Assembly (NCBI GenBank): GCA_937989585.1
Contig: CALKRW010000048.1
Location: 124,001 to 188,000, forward strand
DNA length: 64,000 nt
Source of the DNA: an uncultured Porphyromonadaceae bacterium
GTDB lineage: Bacteria; Bacteroidota; Bacteroidia; Bacteroidales; Muribaculaceae
Direction of reading: 5' to 3'
Shown here: piece by piece, positions 8,893 to 17,549 of the stretch
How positions within the stretch are numbered: position 1 is the stretch's first letter
Layout of the letters: each line of letters begins with the position of its first letter
Program-made: the position numbers and the translations under genes
The notes under the pieces: generated by a model
The model's input: only the letters and a program-made list of their open reading frames with translations
What the model was told of the DNA's origin: nothing
Database searches by the model: none

Positions 8893-8923
8893 TTGCCCGA
8901 AAAGGCAAAAAGCAGTAATTTTG
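8893..8923 (+). promoter_or_regulatory. Bacteroidetes-type promoter without an obvious gene
   Basis: TTG at 8893-8895 and TAATTTTG at 8916-8923 are 20 bases apart. The only downstream frame with an ATG is the 22-residue one at 9050-9118. Confidence 0.55.
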
Positions 8924-9209
8924 CAATCAAATTCACCGGGAGGTGAAAACAAGATTGAAGCATATAAACCGACGATTCACTTTTTCTTGCCTGACAGCAT
9001 TGATGATTCCGCGGAGACTTCTTCGAAATCGCAAAGTCAACAGAAAGCAATGACGATAATGCCGTCCGCACCAAAAGTATTTCTTCGTATACTATGCTGC
9101 AATTTAGGGTTAGTATAGATTGTTAGTATCTGACGCCACAGGTGTCACGATAAAAACGAAAAATGTGTTTTATGTTAGTTATGTATCCAAACTGCCTCGG
9201 CAGTGAGGA

Positions 9210-9247
9210 AAAATCCGGAAGTCCTCGTGAGAAGGCTTCCGGATTTT
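9210..9247. terminator. Bidirectional terminator hairpin
   Basis: A 12-bp stem (AAAATCCGGAAG / CTTCCGGATTTT) with a 14-base loop. Minus-strand transcripts from the repeat-protein gene meet TTTTTCC after it; plus-strand transcripts meet TTTTGCATTTT. Confidence 0.8.
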
Positions 9248-9296
9248 GCATTTTATCAATATAATTTCTCTACCCCATTCTATTCTTCAATTGTTT

Positions 9297-9650
9297 TCAG
9301 TTGGCGAGGGCGTCGGCGGCGCGTTTCAGGTGGTAGTCCACGCGGTCGTCTGCCCGGCGCGCGGCTTCAATCTTCGAGCGGTAGGAGGAGATGGCACGTT
9401 CGCCACGTTGCTGACAGTCGCGCGCACGTGAACGGTTGCCCTGCTTGATATAATATACCGCATCGCGACGTGCGGACTCGGCCTCACGGGCATAGTAATC
9501 GGCATCCCTGCGGCATGACGCCGCCTCGCGCTGATAATATTCGGCCTCGCGTGCCTCCCGCTCAGCCTCTTTCCGGTCAGGCGCGGCAAACGCGATATTG
9601 ATGCCCGTTGCAAGTAAGACAACAACAAGCAAAGTCTTGAATGTTTTCAC
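9297..9650 (-). CDS. Small exported protein with three 14-residue Tyr-Tyr repeats
   Basis: I do not recognise a named family. From the GTG at 9650-9648 the product is 117 residues: a signal peptide (TLLVVVLLATGINIAFAAPD) followed by a charged, probably helical body rich in Arg, Ala and Glu. Residues 36-49, 50-63 and 64-77 form three tandem 14-residue units of the type A-x-Y-Y-x-[RK]-[EQ]-[AG]-x-x-x-R-x-[DR]. The rest is also Arg/Ala-rich, ending HLKRAADALAN. The frame remains open further upstream, but the only earlier start overlaps the end of pyrF and would bury the signal sequence. It may be transcribed with pyrF. Confidence 0.6.
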   Translation of the reverse strand: MKTFKTLLVVVLLATGINIAFAAPDRKEAEREAREAEYYQREAASCRRDADYYAREAESARRDAVYYIKQGNRSRARDCQQRGERAISSYRSKIEAARRADDRVDYHLKRAADALAN

Positions 9651-9723
9651 GGGAAAGATAACTGATATGTTCCGTAGACGCTTATATATGAAAATGTACG
9701 GGCGATTTACAATAAATTTACGC

Positions 9724-10554
9724 TCATACAAGGCCGGCTTCCTTTAGCAATGCCGCCATAGTCTCTGCATTGGCGCGTGCTTTTTCGCCGGCGACTTTAG
9801 CGAAATCAGCCTCTGAGGATGCATAGATGATGGCACGCGAGGAATTGACAATCAGCCCGCACTCGTCGTTGAAACCGTGACGTGCGACTTCGGCAAGATC
9901 TCCGCCCTGTGCGCCAACTCCGGGAACAAGCAGAAATGAGCGCGGTGCGACCTTACGAACTTCTTCAAGATATTCAGCCTGTGTAGCACCGACAACAAAC
10001 ATCAGATTGACGGGTTTGCCCCAGTGCTGGGCCCGTTTGAGCACACGCTGATAAAGGCAGATATCATTCTTGTCCTTCATCATCTGGAAGTCCTGGGCTC
10101 CCTTGTTGGATGTTAGAGCGAGAAGCACAGTCCACTTACCGTCATACTCAAGGAACGGCGACACCGAATCTTCGCCCATATAGGGAGCGACGGTCAGAGC
10201 ATCGACGTCAAGCCAATCGAAGAAAGTGCGGGCGTAGAGTTTGGATGTATTTCCGATGTCACCACGCTTAGCGTCGGCGATGATGAACTGGTCGGGATAA
10301 TTCTCACGGATGTACCTGACGGTCTTCTCGAGCGACTCCCAGCCTTTGGGCCCCATAGCCTCATAGAATGCGACATTGGGCTTATAGGCTATACAGTATG
10401 GCGCGGTAGCATCGATTATCTGTCTGTTGAACTCAAACACGGGATCATCGGCGGTCAGAACACATTGTGGAAGTTTCTTGATGTCGGTGTCAAGACCTAC
10501 GCAAAGGAAAGATTTCTTGGCGCGTATGTTGTCAAAAAGTTCTGTTCTTTTCAT
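9724..10554 (-). CDS. pyrF: Orotidine 5'-phosphate decarboxylase
   Basis: PyrF decarboxylates OMP to UMP, the last step of de novo pyrimidine synthesis. The 276-residue protein belongs to the longer type 2 form of the family. It has the N-terminal CVGLDTD strand and the catalytic segment IIADAKRGDIGNTSKLYA with the Asp-x-Lys-x-x-Asp charge network. The phosphate-binding end has LVPGVGAQGGD and NSSRAI. It starts at ATG 10554-10552, 52 bases after the end of prfA on the same strand, so it probably belongs to the rsfS-ftsH-prfA transcription unit. Confidence 0.95.
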   Translation of the reverse strand: MKRTELFDNIRAKKSFLCVGLDTDIKKLPQCVLTADDPVFEFNRQIIDATAPYCIAYKPNVAFYEAMGPKGWESLEKTVRYIRENYPDQFIIADAKRGDIGNTSKLYARTFFDWLDVDALTVAPYMGEDSVSPFLEYDGKWTVLLALTSNKGAQDFQMMKDKNDICLYQRVLKRAQHWGKPVNLMFVVGATQAEYLEEVRKVAPRSFLLVPGVGAQGGDLAEVARHGFNDECGLIVNSSRAIIYASSEADFAKVAGEKARANAETMAALLKEAGLV

Positions 10555-10606
10555 TGGATTGATTTTATTTTGATTAGCGTATGTCGGATTTGTGCAGAAA
10601 CGAGGA

Positions 10607-11713
10607 TTACAGTTCGGAGGATTTCAGTTTCTCGGCGTTCTCGGCGATAGTCAGTTTGTCTATCACATCCTGAATATTGCCGTCAACGAAAGCCTGCAGG
10701 TTGTAAATTGTATAGTTTATCCGATGGTCAGTGATTCTTCCCTGAGGATAATTATAGGTACGAATCTTCGCGGACCGGTCGCCAGTCGAGACCATGGTCT
10801 TGCGGCGGGATGATATGTCATCGACATATTTCTGATGCTCACGGTCATAGATGAACGTGCGTAGACGCGCCAAGGCCCTCTCCTTGTTGTGAGGCTGGTC
10901 GCGGGTCTCGGTACACTCTATGAGAATTTCCTCGGTCTGACCGGTCTCTGGATTGCGCCAGGGATACCGGAGGCGAACACCTGACTCTACCTTATTTACG
11001 TTCTGGCCGCCGGCACCTCCCGAACGGAATGTATCCCACTTGATTTCACCTTCGTTGATTTCCACATCGAATGGCTGGGCCTCGGGAAGTACGGCTACAG
11101 TCGCGGCGGAGGTATGGACACGCCCCTGAGTCTCAGTGGCTGGAACACGCTGGACGCGATGGACGCCGCTCTCGTATTTCAAAACACCGTAGACACCATC
11201 GCCGTTGACCGATACGATGACTTCCTTGAAGCCGCCGACGGCCCCTTCGGTGAACGAGTTCACGGTGAAGGACCAACCTCGGCTCTCGCAGAACTTCTGA
11301 TACATCTTGAAAAGGTCACCTGCGAAAATAGCAGCCTCATCACCTCCGGTTCCGGCACGAATCTCGAGAATGGCATTCTTAGAGTCCTCCGGGTCGGCTG
11401 GGATCAGCATTATTTTAATTTCCTCCTCAAGTTCAGTAAGAGCGCGATTTGAACGGTCGAGCTGCTCACGTGCGAGAGCGCGCATATCCGGGTCATCGTC
11501 GCCAAGAGAGGACCTGGCATCCTCTATGTCATCAAGCAGCGAACGGTAGCGCTCGGTAGCCTTAACCAGATTCGAGAGTTCCTTGTACTCCTTGGTCAGA
11601 GTGACGTAACGGCGCTGGTCAGATATCACCGAAGGATCAGTAATAAGAGTGGATACTTCAGCGAAACGGGCATCAATGCCATCAAGCCGTTCGAGCAAAT
11701 TGTTGTCAGCCAT
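10607..11713 (-). CDS. prfA: Peptide chain release factor 1
   Basis: RF1 recognises UAA and UAG stop codons and triggers peptide release. The 368-residue protein carries the RF1-type PAT tripeptide (RVPATETQGRVHTS) for stop-codon reading. The GGQ loop (SGGAGGQNVNKVESG) inserts into the peptidyl-transferase centre and is the site of glutamine methylation. Having PAT rather than SPF makes it RF1, not RF2. It begins 9 bases after the ftsH stop, so the two are almost certainly co-transcribed. Length is normal. Confidence 0.96.
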   Translation of the reverse strand: MADNNLLERLDGIDARFAEVSTLITDPSVISDQRRYVTLTKEYKELSNLVKATERYRSLLDDIEDARSSLGDDDPDMRALAREQLDRSNRALTELEEEIKIMLIPADPEDSKNAILEIRAGTGGDEAAIFAGDLFKMYQKFCESRGWSFTVNSFTEGAVGGFKEVIVSVNGDGVYGVLKYESGVHRVQRVPATETQGRVHTSAATVAVLPEAQPFDVEINEGEIKWDTFRSGGAGGQNVNKVESGVRLRYPWRNPETGQTEEILIECTETRDQPHNKERALARLRTFIYDREHQKYVDDISSRRKTMVSTGDRSAKIRTYNYPQGRITDHRINYTIYNLQAFVDGNIQDVIDKLTIAENAEKLKSSEL

Positions 11714-11722
11714 TTCAGTCGA

Positions 11723-13867
11723 TTATTTTTCGGTAGTACGGCCAAAGAATCCGCGGAAAGGCGGAGGTGTCGGTTTCGAACCGTTATCAGAAGAACCCGA
11801 CTTTTCATCACTGGAATTATCGTTAGATGAAGTGTCCTCGTTATTTTCCTTATTTTCAGAATCAGATTCCCCGTCGTCCGTCTTATCAATTCCGGCTTTT
11901 GCCTCCTCGGCATGACGGGCTTCGTTGAGAGCCTTGATCTCGTCATTTCTCGACTGCCATGGCCGTGGTCCGAAAATGGCCTCGACATCAGCCGTGAAAA
12001 TAACCTCCCGTCCGTAAAGTTCGTCGGCAAGTTTCTTCAGTCCATCGGAGTACTTGGCAAGGATATCCTTGGCGCGCTGATACTGCTCGTCGAGAATGCG
12101 GGAAACCTCCTCGTCGATTATACGGCCACGCTCCTCGCTGTAAGGTTTGGAGAATCCGTAGTTCTGACCTGACGAATCATAGTAACTGATGTTTGGAAGT
12201 CGCGAGCTCATGCCATAATAGACCACTAGCGAGTATGCAATCTTGGTCGCGCGCTCAAGGTCGTTCTGGGCGCCTGTGGTAATATGCCCTATGAACATAT
12301 CCTCTGCGGCACGACCACCCATGAGCGAGCATATCTTGTCGAGAAGAGCCTGGGCGGGCACCAACTGGCGTTCCTCCGGCATGTACCAAGCCGCACCAAG
12401 GGCTTTGCCTCGTGGCACGATTGTGACTTTGACGAGCGGATCACCGTACTGCAGATGCCAGGAGACAGTGGCGTGGCCGGCCTCGTGGACAGCAATGCCG
12501 CGCTTCTCCTCGACTGTAGTAATCTTGTTTTTCTTCTCAAGGCCGCCGATGATACGGTCAATGGCCGCGTTGAAGTCGACAAGGTCGACAGACTTCTTAT
12601 TGTTACGGGCGGCAATAAGGGCAGCCTCGTTACAAACGTTAGCGATATCGGCACCGGAGAAACCGGCCGTCTGCCGTGCCAGGAGTTCGATATCGAGATC
12701 ATCGGCCTTCTTTATATTACGCAGATGAACCTTGAATATGGCAACACGGTCGTTGACATCGGGAAGATCAACGAAAATCTGTCGGTCGAAACGACCCGCA
12801 CGCAAAAGGGCCTTGTCGAGTATGTCGACGCGGTTTGTGGCCGCCAGACAGATGACACCGGAATTCGAGCCGAAGCCGTCCATCTCGGTGAGCAACTGGT
12901 TGAGGGTATTCTCGCGCTCATCGTTCGAGCCCATGTTCGGGTTGCGGCCGCGGGCGCGTCCCACGGCATCAATCTCATCAATGAAGATTATGCACGGAGC
13001 CTTCTCCTTGGCCTGGCGGAAGAGATCGCGGACACGCGAGGCACCGACACCGACAAACATCTCGACAAAGTCAGAGCCAGACATCGAGAAGAACGGGACG
13101 TTAGCCTCGCCTGCGACAGCCTTTGCCAGAAGAGTCTTGCCGGTTCCGGGAGGACCGACAAGCAAAGCGCCCTTTGGAATCTTGCCGCCAAGGTCGGTGT
13201 AACGCGATGGATTCTTAAGGAACTCGACAATCTCCTCGACCTCAGTCTTTGCCTCAGAAAGTCCCGCGACATCCTTGAAGGTAACCTTGTTGGCATTATT
13301 CTTGTCGAACATCTGGGCTTTGGACTTGCCGACATTGAAGACTGAATTACCTCCCGCTCCGCCTCCGGACATACGCTTCATGATGAAGACCCAAAGGACA
13401 ACCAGAAGTATGATGGGACCGAAACTCCACAAAATATTCATCAGGCCCGAAGAGTGCTCGTAGGTGACCTCACCGTTGAAAGCGCCTGATGCGCGCCAGG
13501 CGTCAACCTTCTGGTCCAGACGGTCGGCCGAACCGATTTCTGTGCTGACCTGAGCCTCGATGCCCTCACCCTTCTTGAACTCTGCCTGGGTAAATTCCTT
13601 GGCAGCGGCCGAGTCGGTGAGGACAGCGACAGCAGTCTTCTTGTCCGAATTGATAAGAATCTTCGAAGCGCCACCACCTGCAACGACCTCCTCGAACTTC
13701 GAGAAAGGTACCTCTTTGGTAGCGGCGTTATTGTTGTCGAGATAGAAAATACTAACAAGAAAGAGTATGACGATGGCATACATCCAGTAGAGGCTGAACC
13801 CGAAACGGTTTTTCTTAGGGGCGCCGGGGCCTCCGAGATTTGGTTTTATGTTCGGTGGAAGAGGCAT
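11723..13867 (-). CDS. ftsH: ATP-dependent zinc metalloprotease FtsH
   Basis: FtsH is the hexameric membrane AAA+ protease that extracts and degrades misfolded membrane proteins and some regulators. Over 714 residues: a first membrane segment at about 27-44, a periplasmic domain, a second membrane segment at about 150-164, Walker A GPPGTGKT at 238-245, Walker B FIDEID at 295-300, and the zinc site HEAGH at 461-465. The tail after about 655 is a low-complexity stretch of Glu, Asp, Asn and Ser before a short PPPFRGFFG end. It lies in a run rsfS-ftsH-prfA-pyrF that is led by the promoter at 14399-14430. Confidence 0.97.
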   Translation of the reverse strand: MPLPPNIKPNLGGPGAPKKNRFGFSLYWMYAIVILFLVSIFYLDNNNAATKEVPFSKFEEVVAGGGASKILINSDKKTAVAVLTDSAAAKEFTQAEFKKGEGIEAQVSTEIGSADRLDQKVDAWRASGAFNGEVTYEHSSGLMNILWSFGPIILLVVLWVFIMKRMSGGGAGGNSVFNVGKSKAQMFDKNNANKVTFKDVAGLSEAKTEVEEIVEFLKNPSRYTDLGGKIPKGALLVGPPGTGKTLLAKAVAGEANVPFFSMSGSDFVEMFVGVGASRVRDLFRQAKEKAPCIIFIDEIDAVGRARGRNPNMGSNDERENTLNQLLTEMDGFGSNSGVICLAATNRVDILDKALLRAGRFDRQIFVDLPDVNDRVAIFKVHLRNIKKADDLDIELLARQTAGFSGADIANVCNEAALIAARNNKKSVDLVDFNAAIDRIIGGLEKKNKITTVEEKRGIAVHEAGHATVSWHLQYGDPLVKVTIVPRGKALGAAWYMPEERQLVPAQALLDKICSLMGGRAAEDMFIGHITTGAQNDLERATKIAYSLVVYYGMSSRLPNISYYDSSGQNYGFSKPYSEERGRIIDEEVSRILDEQYQRAKDILAKYSDGLKKLADELYGREVIFTADVEAIFGPRPWQSRNDEIKALNEARHAEEAKAGIDKTDDGESDSENKENNEDTSSNDNSSDEKSGSSDNGSKPTPPPFRGFFGRTTEK

Positions 13868-13941
13868 GTGCAGTATAAGTCGCAGCTGTTGCCGCGCATT
13901 GGTATTAAAATAATAATTCTATATTAAATCACAAAAACATG

Positions 13942-14301
13942 TCAGTCGAGATCGGGGACATCGCTGATTCGGGCATCGGCCCAAAGTTCCTCAAGACGGT
14001 AGCGCTCGCGGGCTTCGGGAACAAAAATATGGACCAGAGTCGAACCGTAGTCAATGACTATCCATTCGGAAGCGCCATAACCGTCATAGTTGTATGGTTT
14101 GATGCGCCGGGTCTCGAGAAGTTTCTCGCGCACGCTGTCGGCGATAGCCGCAACGTTCATCGAAGACGAACCTTCGGCAATTATGAATTCGGGGACCGGA
14201 GCCGCTTCGATATGTGTCATATCTACTATGGTTATCTTCTTGCCCTTGCAGTCCTGAATGGCATCGATAATATCAGATTTTATATCTTTCGTTTCTTTCA
14301 T
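13942..14301 (-). CDS. rsfS: Ribosomal silencing factor RsfS
   Basis: RsfS (Iojap/DUF143 family) binds L14 and blocks joining of the subunits when nutrients fall. The start at ATG 14301-14299 gives 119 residues, the usual size. Family segments KKITIVDMTHIEAA, FIIAEGSSSMNVAAIADSV and ASEWIVIDYGSTLVHIFVPE are all present; the last contains the conserved W-x-(V/L)-x-D-(Y/F)-G motif. The frame is open upstream but the extra codons lack family sequence. It is followed 74 bases later by ftsH. Confidence 0.95.
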   Translation of the reverse strand: MKETKDIKSDIIDAIQDCKGKKITIVDMTHIEAAPVPEFIIAEGSSSMNVAAIADSVREKLLETRRIKPYNYDGYGASEWIVIDYGSTLVHIFVPEARERYRLEELWADARISDVPDLD

Positions 14302-14398
14302 TAAAGTTATGATGAATTGTAATAAATATCCACATGCCACACATATCGGGAACAATTTCCAGACGGTTCTGACAGCGGTGTCTGTTACATATAGAGGA

Positions 14399-14430
14399 CA
14401 AAGTTAATAAATTTTTTTCGGAGAGTCAAA
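14399..14430 (-). promoter_or_regulatory. Promoter of the rsfS-ftsH-prfA-pyrF run
   Basis: On the minus strand TTTG (14430-14427), 20 bases, TAACTTTG (14406-14399): a perfect consensus match. It leaves a leader of about 90 bases before the rsfS ATG. Confidence 0.8.
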
Positions 14431-14508
14431 GTTTCATAAATGTTAACACACGAGATGTCCAAAAAGATTTATGCGACGAGGCATGTATTTGGTTTGCGCG
14501 TTTTTTTG

Positions 14509-14516
14509 TAACTTTG
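14509..14516 (+). promoter_or_regulatory. -7 box of lon
   Basis: TAACTTTG, with a TTTG at 14488-14491 only 17 bases upstream (usual 19-21). It lies 55 bases before the lon ATG and is divergent from the rsfS promoter. Confidence 0.6.
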
Positions 14517-14571
14517 GCATCACTTTTGCCGAAAGAATATCAGCAAACAATAAAGAAGACTCACATTGGAC

Positions 14572-16977
14572 ATGAACAACGATAAAGAACACAGCGAGGT
14601 TGTGCGCATTGGCCGCATAGACATAGACGCGACTACCGTAGGCAAGCCAGCAGACACGAACGCCCTGCCCATACTGCCCACACGCAATCTTGTGCTATTC
14701 CCAGGAGTGACAATTCCCATAAGCATCGGCCGAGAGATGTCGCTTGAGGTCGCCCGTCAGGCCGAAGCCAGCCATATGCCTATCGGCATCATCTGTCAGA
14801 CTGACGCTTCGGTCGAGCGCCCTGCCCTGAGCGATTTATTCACTACCGGCGTGGTCGCAGATGTGCTCAAGGTTTTCGAACTGCCCGACGGCGAGCATAC
14901 CGCCATAGTCAAAGGCCGAGAGAAATTCACAGTCGCAGGCGAGTCCGAAGTGAGTCATCCCGGCGGGATGATTGTCGCCCGGATACGTCACGCCCGCGAG
15001 ACGGAACCCCGGAAGAATCTCGACGAGTTCAACGCCGTTGTCGACAGCGTGCGCAATGTGGCCACGCGCCTTATCGGCAAGACCGTTGAGGGAGGCATGA
15101 AACAGGCGAACATGATGCTCGGGTTCGACTCGTCGGTTCCAGCCAAAATAGTGATCAACACCATAGCCACACAGATACCCGCCAACCCTGAAGAGAAGAT
15201 GGAACTTCTCACCACCTCGAGCCTAAAGAAACGTGCCGAGAGTCTGCTGCGCCTTCTGCTGCGCGACGAGCAGAAGGCCGACCTGACCCACCAGGTGATG
15301 GACCGCGCCCGCGAGAACATGGAGCAGAACCAGCGCAGGGCATATCTTCAGGAACAGATGGACGCCATACGTACTGAACTTTTCGGCGACTCTGCAGACG
15401 AAATCGATCAACTGGTGATGCGCGGTGCCGAGATAAAATTCCCGGAAGACGTAGCCAAAGTATTCGACAAGGAAATCGAGAAACTGCGCCATTTCAATCC
15501 GCAGTCACCCGACTATTCGACTTTATATACATATATCGACACCCTGCTGTCACTGCCCTGGGGCAAGTACAGCGAACTGAACACGGACTTCGCGGCCGCC
15601 ACCAAGATTCTCGAGGAAGAGCACTACGGCCTTGAGAAAGTCAAGGAACGCATACTCGAGCAGATGGCCATGCTCATGGACAATCCCGACAATATGGCGA
15701 CCATAATATGTCTCGCTGGCCCTCCCGGCGTCGGAAAGACATCGCTAGGCAAGTCAGTGGCTCATGCGCTCGGACGCGAGTACTGCCGTGTATCCCTTGG
15801 CGGACTGAGCGACGAAGCCGAGATACGCGGACACCGGCGCACGTATATCGGCGCTATGCCCGGACGAATCATCGACGCCGTAAAACGTGCCGGAACCTCC
15901 AATCCGGTTATCCTGCTCGACGAACTTGACAAGATAGGCGCGGACTTCAAGGGAGACCCAGCGGCCGCGCTTCTCGAGGTACTTGATCCGGCCCAGAACT
16001 GCAAGTTCCATGACAATTATGTCGACGTAGACTTCGACCTCTCGAAAGTCCTGTTTATAGCGACAGCCAACACACTTTCAACCGTATCACGTCCCCTACT
16101 CGACCGTATCGAGGTAATTGACATCTCCGGCTATCTCGTAGAAGAAAAAATAGAGATCGCACGCCGACACCTGCTGCCACGCCTCAAATCTACAGTTCCC
16201 TCAGCCCAAGACCTCGAGGTCAGCGATGACGCCATACGAGCAATAATCGAAGACTACACTTCGGAAAGCGGTGTGCGCCAACTCGAGAAACGCCTTGCCA
16301 CAATCGTGCGCAAGCGTGTTCTCGCCGCAAAATCGCAGAAGGATTTTCCTCTGCCTGTCGGTCCGGAGAACCTCAAGGATCTGCTCGGCATCAAGCCCTA
16401 CATACGCGAACGCTATGAGGGTAACGACTATCCCGGCGTTGTCACAGGTCTGGCATGGACAGAAGTCGGAGGCGAGATACTGCTTGTCGAGACATCGATA
16501 TCGAAAGGCAAAGGCGAACATCTTGCACTGACCGGTAACCTAGGCAATGTCATGAAAGAATCCGCCCAGATAGCATTACAATGGGTCCGGGCCCATGCCT
16601 CAGAATATGGCATAGACACAAAGGTTTTCGAAGAAAACGACATACACATCCATTTCCCCGAAGGAGCCATTCCGAAAGACGGTCCATCGGCGGGCATAAC
16701 CATGGTCACGTCGATAGTCTCCGCACTGACAGGACGGAAAGTACGGGAACGCATCGCCATGACGGGCGAGACCACGCTACGCGGCAAGGTTCTTCCTGTA
16801 GGCGGCATCAAAGAGAAGATACTCGCAGCCAAACGCGCCGGAATCACCGACATCATCATCAGCGAGGACAACCGCAAGGATATCGAGGACATCCCCTCGA
16901 AATATGTCACGGGAGTAAACTTCCATTATGTCCGCGATCTGCGCGATGTGCTTTCACAGGCGCTTCTTCCGGCTTAA
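14572..16977 (+). CDS. lon: ATP-dependent Lon protease
   Basis: Lon is the cytosolic AAA+ serine protease that removes damaged and some regulatory proteins. The ATG at 14572 gives 801 residues. In order: the N-terminal substrate-recognition domain (LPILPTRNLVLFPGVTIPI), a coiled-coil region (RRAYLQEQMDAIRTELF), Walker A GPPGVGKT near residue 385, the Walker B segment VILLDELDKIG, and the protease domain. The catalytic Ser is in PKDGPSAGIT and the catalytic Lys in GGIKEKILAAKRAG. Length and domain order are standard. Downstream lies the minus-strand RNA-like element, whose 3' arm may also act as a terminator for lon. Confidence 0.97.
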   Translation: MNNDKEHSEVVRIGRIDIDATTVGKPADTNALPILPTRNLVLFPGVTIPISIGREMSLEVARQAEASHMPIGIICQTDASVERPALSDLFTTGVVADVLKVFELPDGEHTAIVKGREKFTVAGESEVSHPGGMIVARIRHARETEPRKNLDEFNAVVDSVRNVATRLIGKTVEGGMKQANMMLGFDSSVPAKIVINTIATQIPANPEEKMELLTTSSLKKRAESLLRLLLRDEQKADLTHQVMDRARENMEQNQRRAYLQEQMDAIRTELFGDSADEIDQLVMRGAEIKFPEDVAKVFDKEIEKLRHFNPQSPDYSTLYTYIDTLLSLPWGKYSELNTDFAAATKILEEEHYGLEKVKERILEQMAMLMDNPDNMATIICLAGPPGVGKTSLGKSVAHALGREYCRVSLGGLSDEAEIRGHRRTYIGAMPGRIIDAVKRAGTSNPVILLDELDKIGADFKGDPAAALLEVLDPAQNCKFHDNYVDVDFDLSKVLFIATANTLSTVSRPLLDRIEVIDISGYLVEEKIEIARRHLLPRLKSTVPSAQDLEVSDDAIRAIIEDYTSESGVRQLEKRLATIVRKRVLAAKSQKDFPLPVGPENLKDLLGIKPYIRERYEGNDYPGVVTGLAWTEVGGEILLVETSISKGKGEHLALTGNLGNVMKESAQIALQWVRAHASEYGIDTKVFEENDIHIHFPEGAIPKDGPSAGITMVTSIVSALTGRKVRERIAMTGETTLRGKVLPVGGIKEKILAAKRAGITDIIISEDNRKDIEDIPSKYVTGVNFHYVRDLRDVLSQALLPA

Positions 16978-17012
16978 GTTCCTTTAGTTTAATTCATAGT
17001 TTTGAAATTCGA

Positions 17013-17373
17013 AATATAGTTTTTAATCCTTGTTCCTGATTGATTTTTAAGTTATTAAATTGTGGAAGAGATCTCTCATCTGCAATGAAGCAGAATGTAG
17101 GGTAAGCGGGAACAATACGGCCCTTAGGATCCGATTCGAGCCGAACAATTTGACATATTATATATTATTGGTCTAAGGCTCAAGTCCATCAGACCGCGCG
17201 AGTTGGATATAACCAAATCCGGCGTAAAGGAATGTGCGTTTCATAAGAAATAAAAGTCAGAACAAGGATTAAAAACTATATTAAGAATAAGGGGAATAAA
17301 AAAGTTAGACAATAAAGGTTTACTACACACAACTACCAACAAACCGTCACCAAAAAGCCCTGTGCCTTTCCAG
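17013..17373 (-). ncRNA. Candidate structured RNA, copy 1 (unknown family)
   Basis: A minus-strand transcript would start near 17373, below the promoter at 17379-17410. It would run through an arm at 17282-17260 and end at the complementary arm 17035-17013; the two arms are a perfect 23-bp inverted repeat with core GTTTTTAATCC. The interior (about 224 bases) holds smaller hairpins: GGTCT/AGACC at 17170-17195 and CGGC/GCCG at 17118-17143, the latter with ATCGGATCCTA in its loop. A related copy lies at 57796-58155. The outer arm sequence differs from copy 2 while staying self-complementary. A 23-codon frame lies inside. I cannot name the family; a small non-autonomous transposon is the main alternative. 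Confidence 0.55.
17173..17244 (-). CDS. Tiny open frame inside RNA-like element copy 1 (23 aa)
   Basis: ATG 17244-17242 to TAG 17175-17173 encodes 23 residues beginning MKRTFLYAGFG and ending LARSDGLEP. Copy 2 of the element has a frame of 16 residues at the corresponding place beginning MRRT and containing LARSD. The shared start and shared LARSD could mean a translated peptide, or could simply follow from conservation of the RNA. Function unknown. Confidence 0.35.
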   Translation of the reverse strand: MKRTFLYAGFGYIQLARSDGLEP

Positions 17374-17378
17374 TGCCA

Positions 17379-17410
17379 CAAAGGTAATACATTAAAACGC
17401 CAAAAGCAAT
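17379..17410 (-). promoter_or_regulatory. Promoter of RNA-like element copy 1
   Basis: On the minus strand ATTG (17410-17407), 20 bases, TACCTTTG (17386-17379). The spacing is ideal; the -33 box has TTG. Confidence 0.6.
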
Positions 17411-17549
17411 AGTTATTATTAAATTTAACTAAATTTAATAATACGCCAAAATAAATTGGTAAAATTTACATACTGCAACTATTGTATTCGTTGGGATTTT
17501 AGATGCCTATATATTTGACTCCATGGTCATTACTCAAAACATGGAAGAT

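Larger units (their letters stand above)
8809..9296 (+). other. Gene-poor spacer with a promoter and a tiny open frame
   Basis: No convincing gene is present. A good promoter (TTG 8893-8895, 20 bases, TAATTTTG 8916-8923) points right. After it the frame stays open to 9118 but its first ATG is at 9050, giving a 22-residue peptide that begins MTIMPSAPK, is rich in Leu and Cys, and ends at TAG 9116-9118. A bidirectional terminator hairpin closes the spacer at 9210-9247. It may be the end of a lost mobile element next to the beta-lactamase, but no transposase is recognisable. Confidence 0.5.

Noticed and set aside
12284..13345. A 353-codon open frame on the plus strand
   Set aside because: Antisense shadow of ftsH, whose motifs are unmistakable on the other strand.
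17013..17282. Interpretation of the element as a transposon with terminal inverted repeats
   Set aside because: Kept only as an alternative: the arms differ between the two copies in their outer halves, no target-site duplication is seen and there is no transposase.
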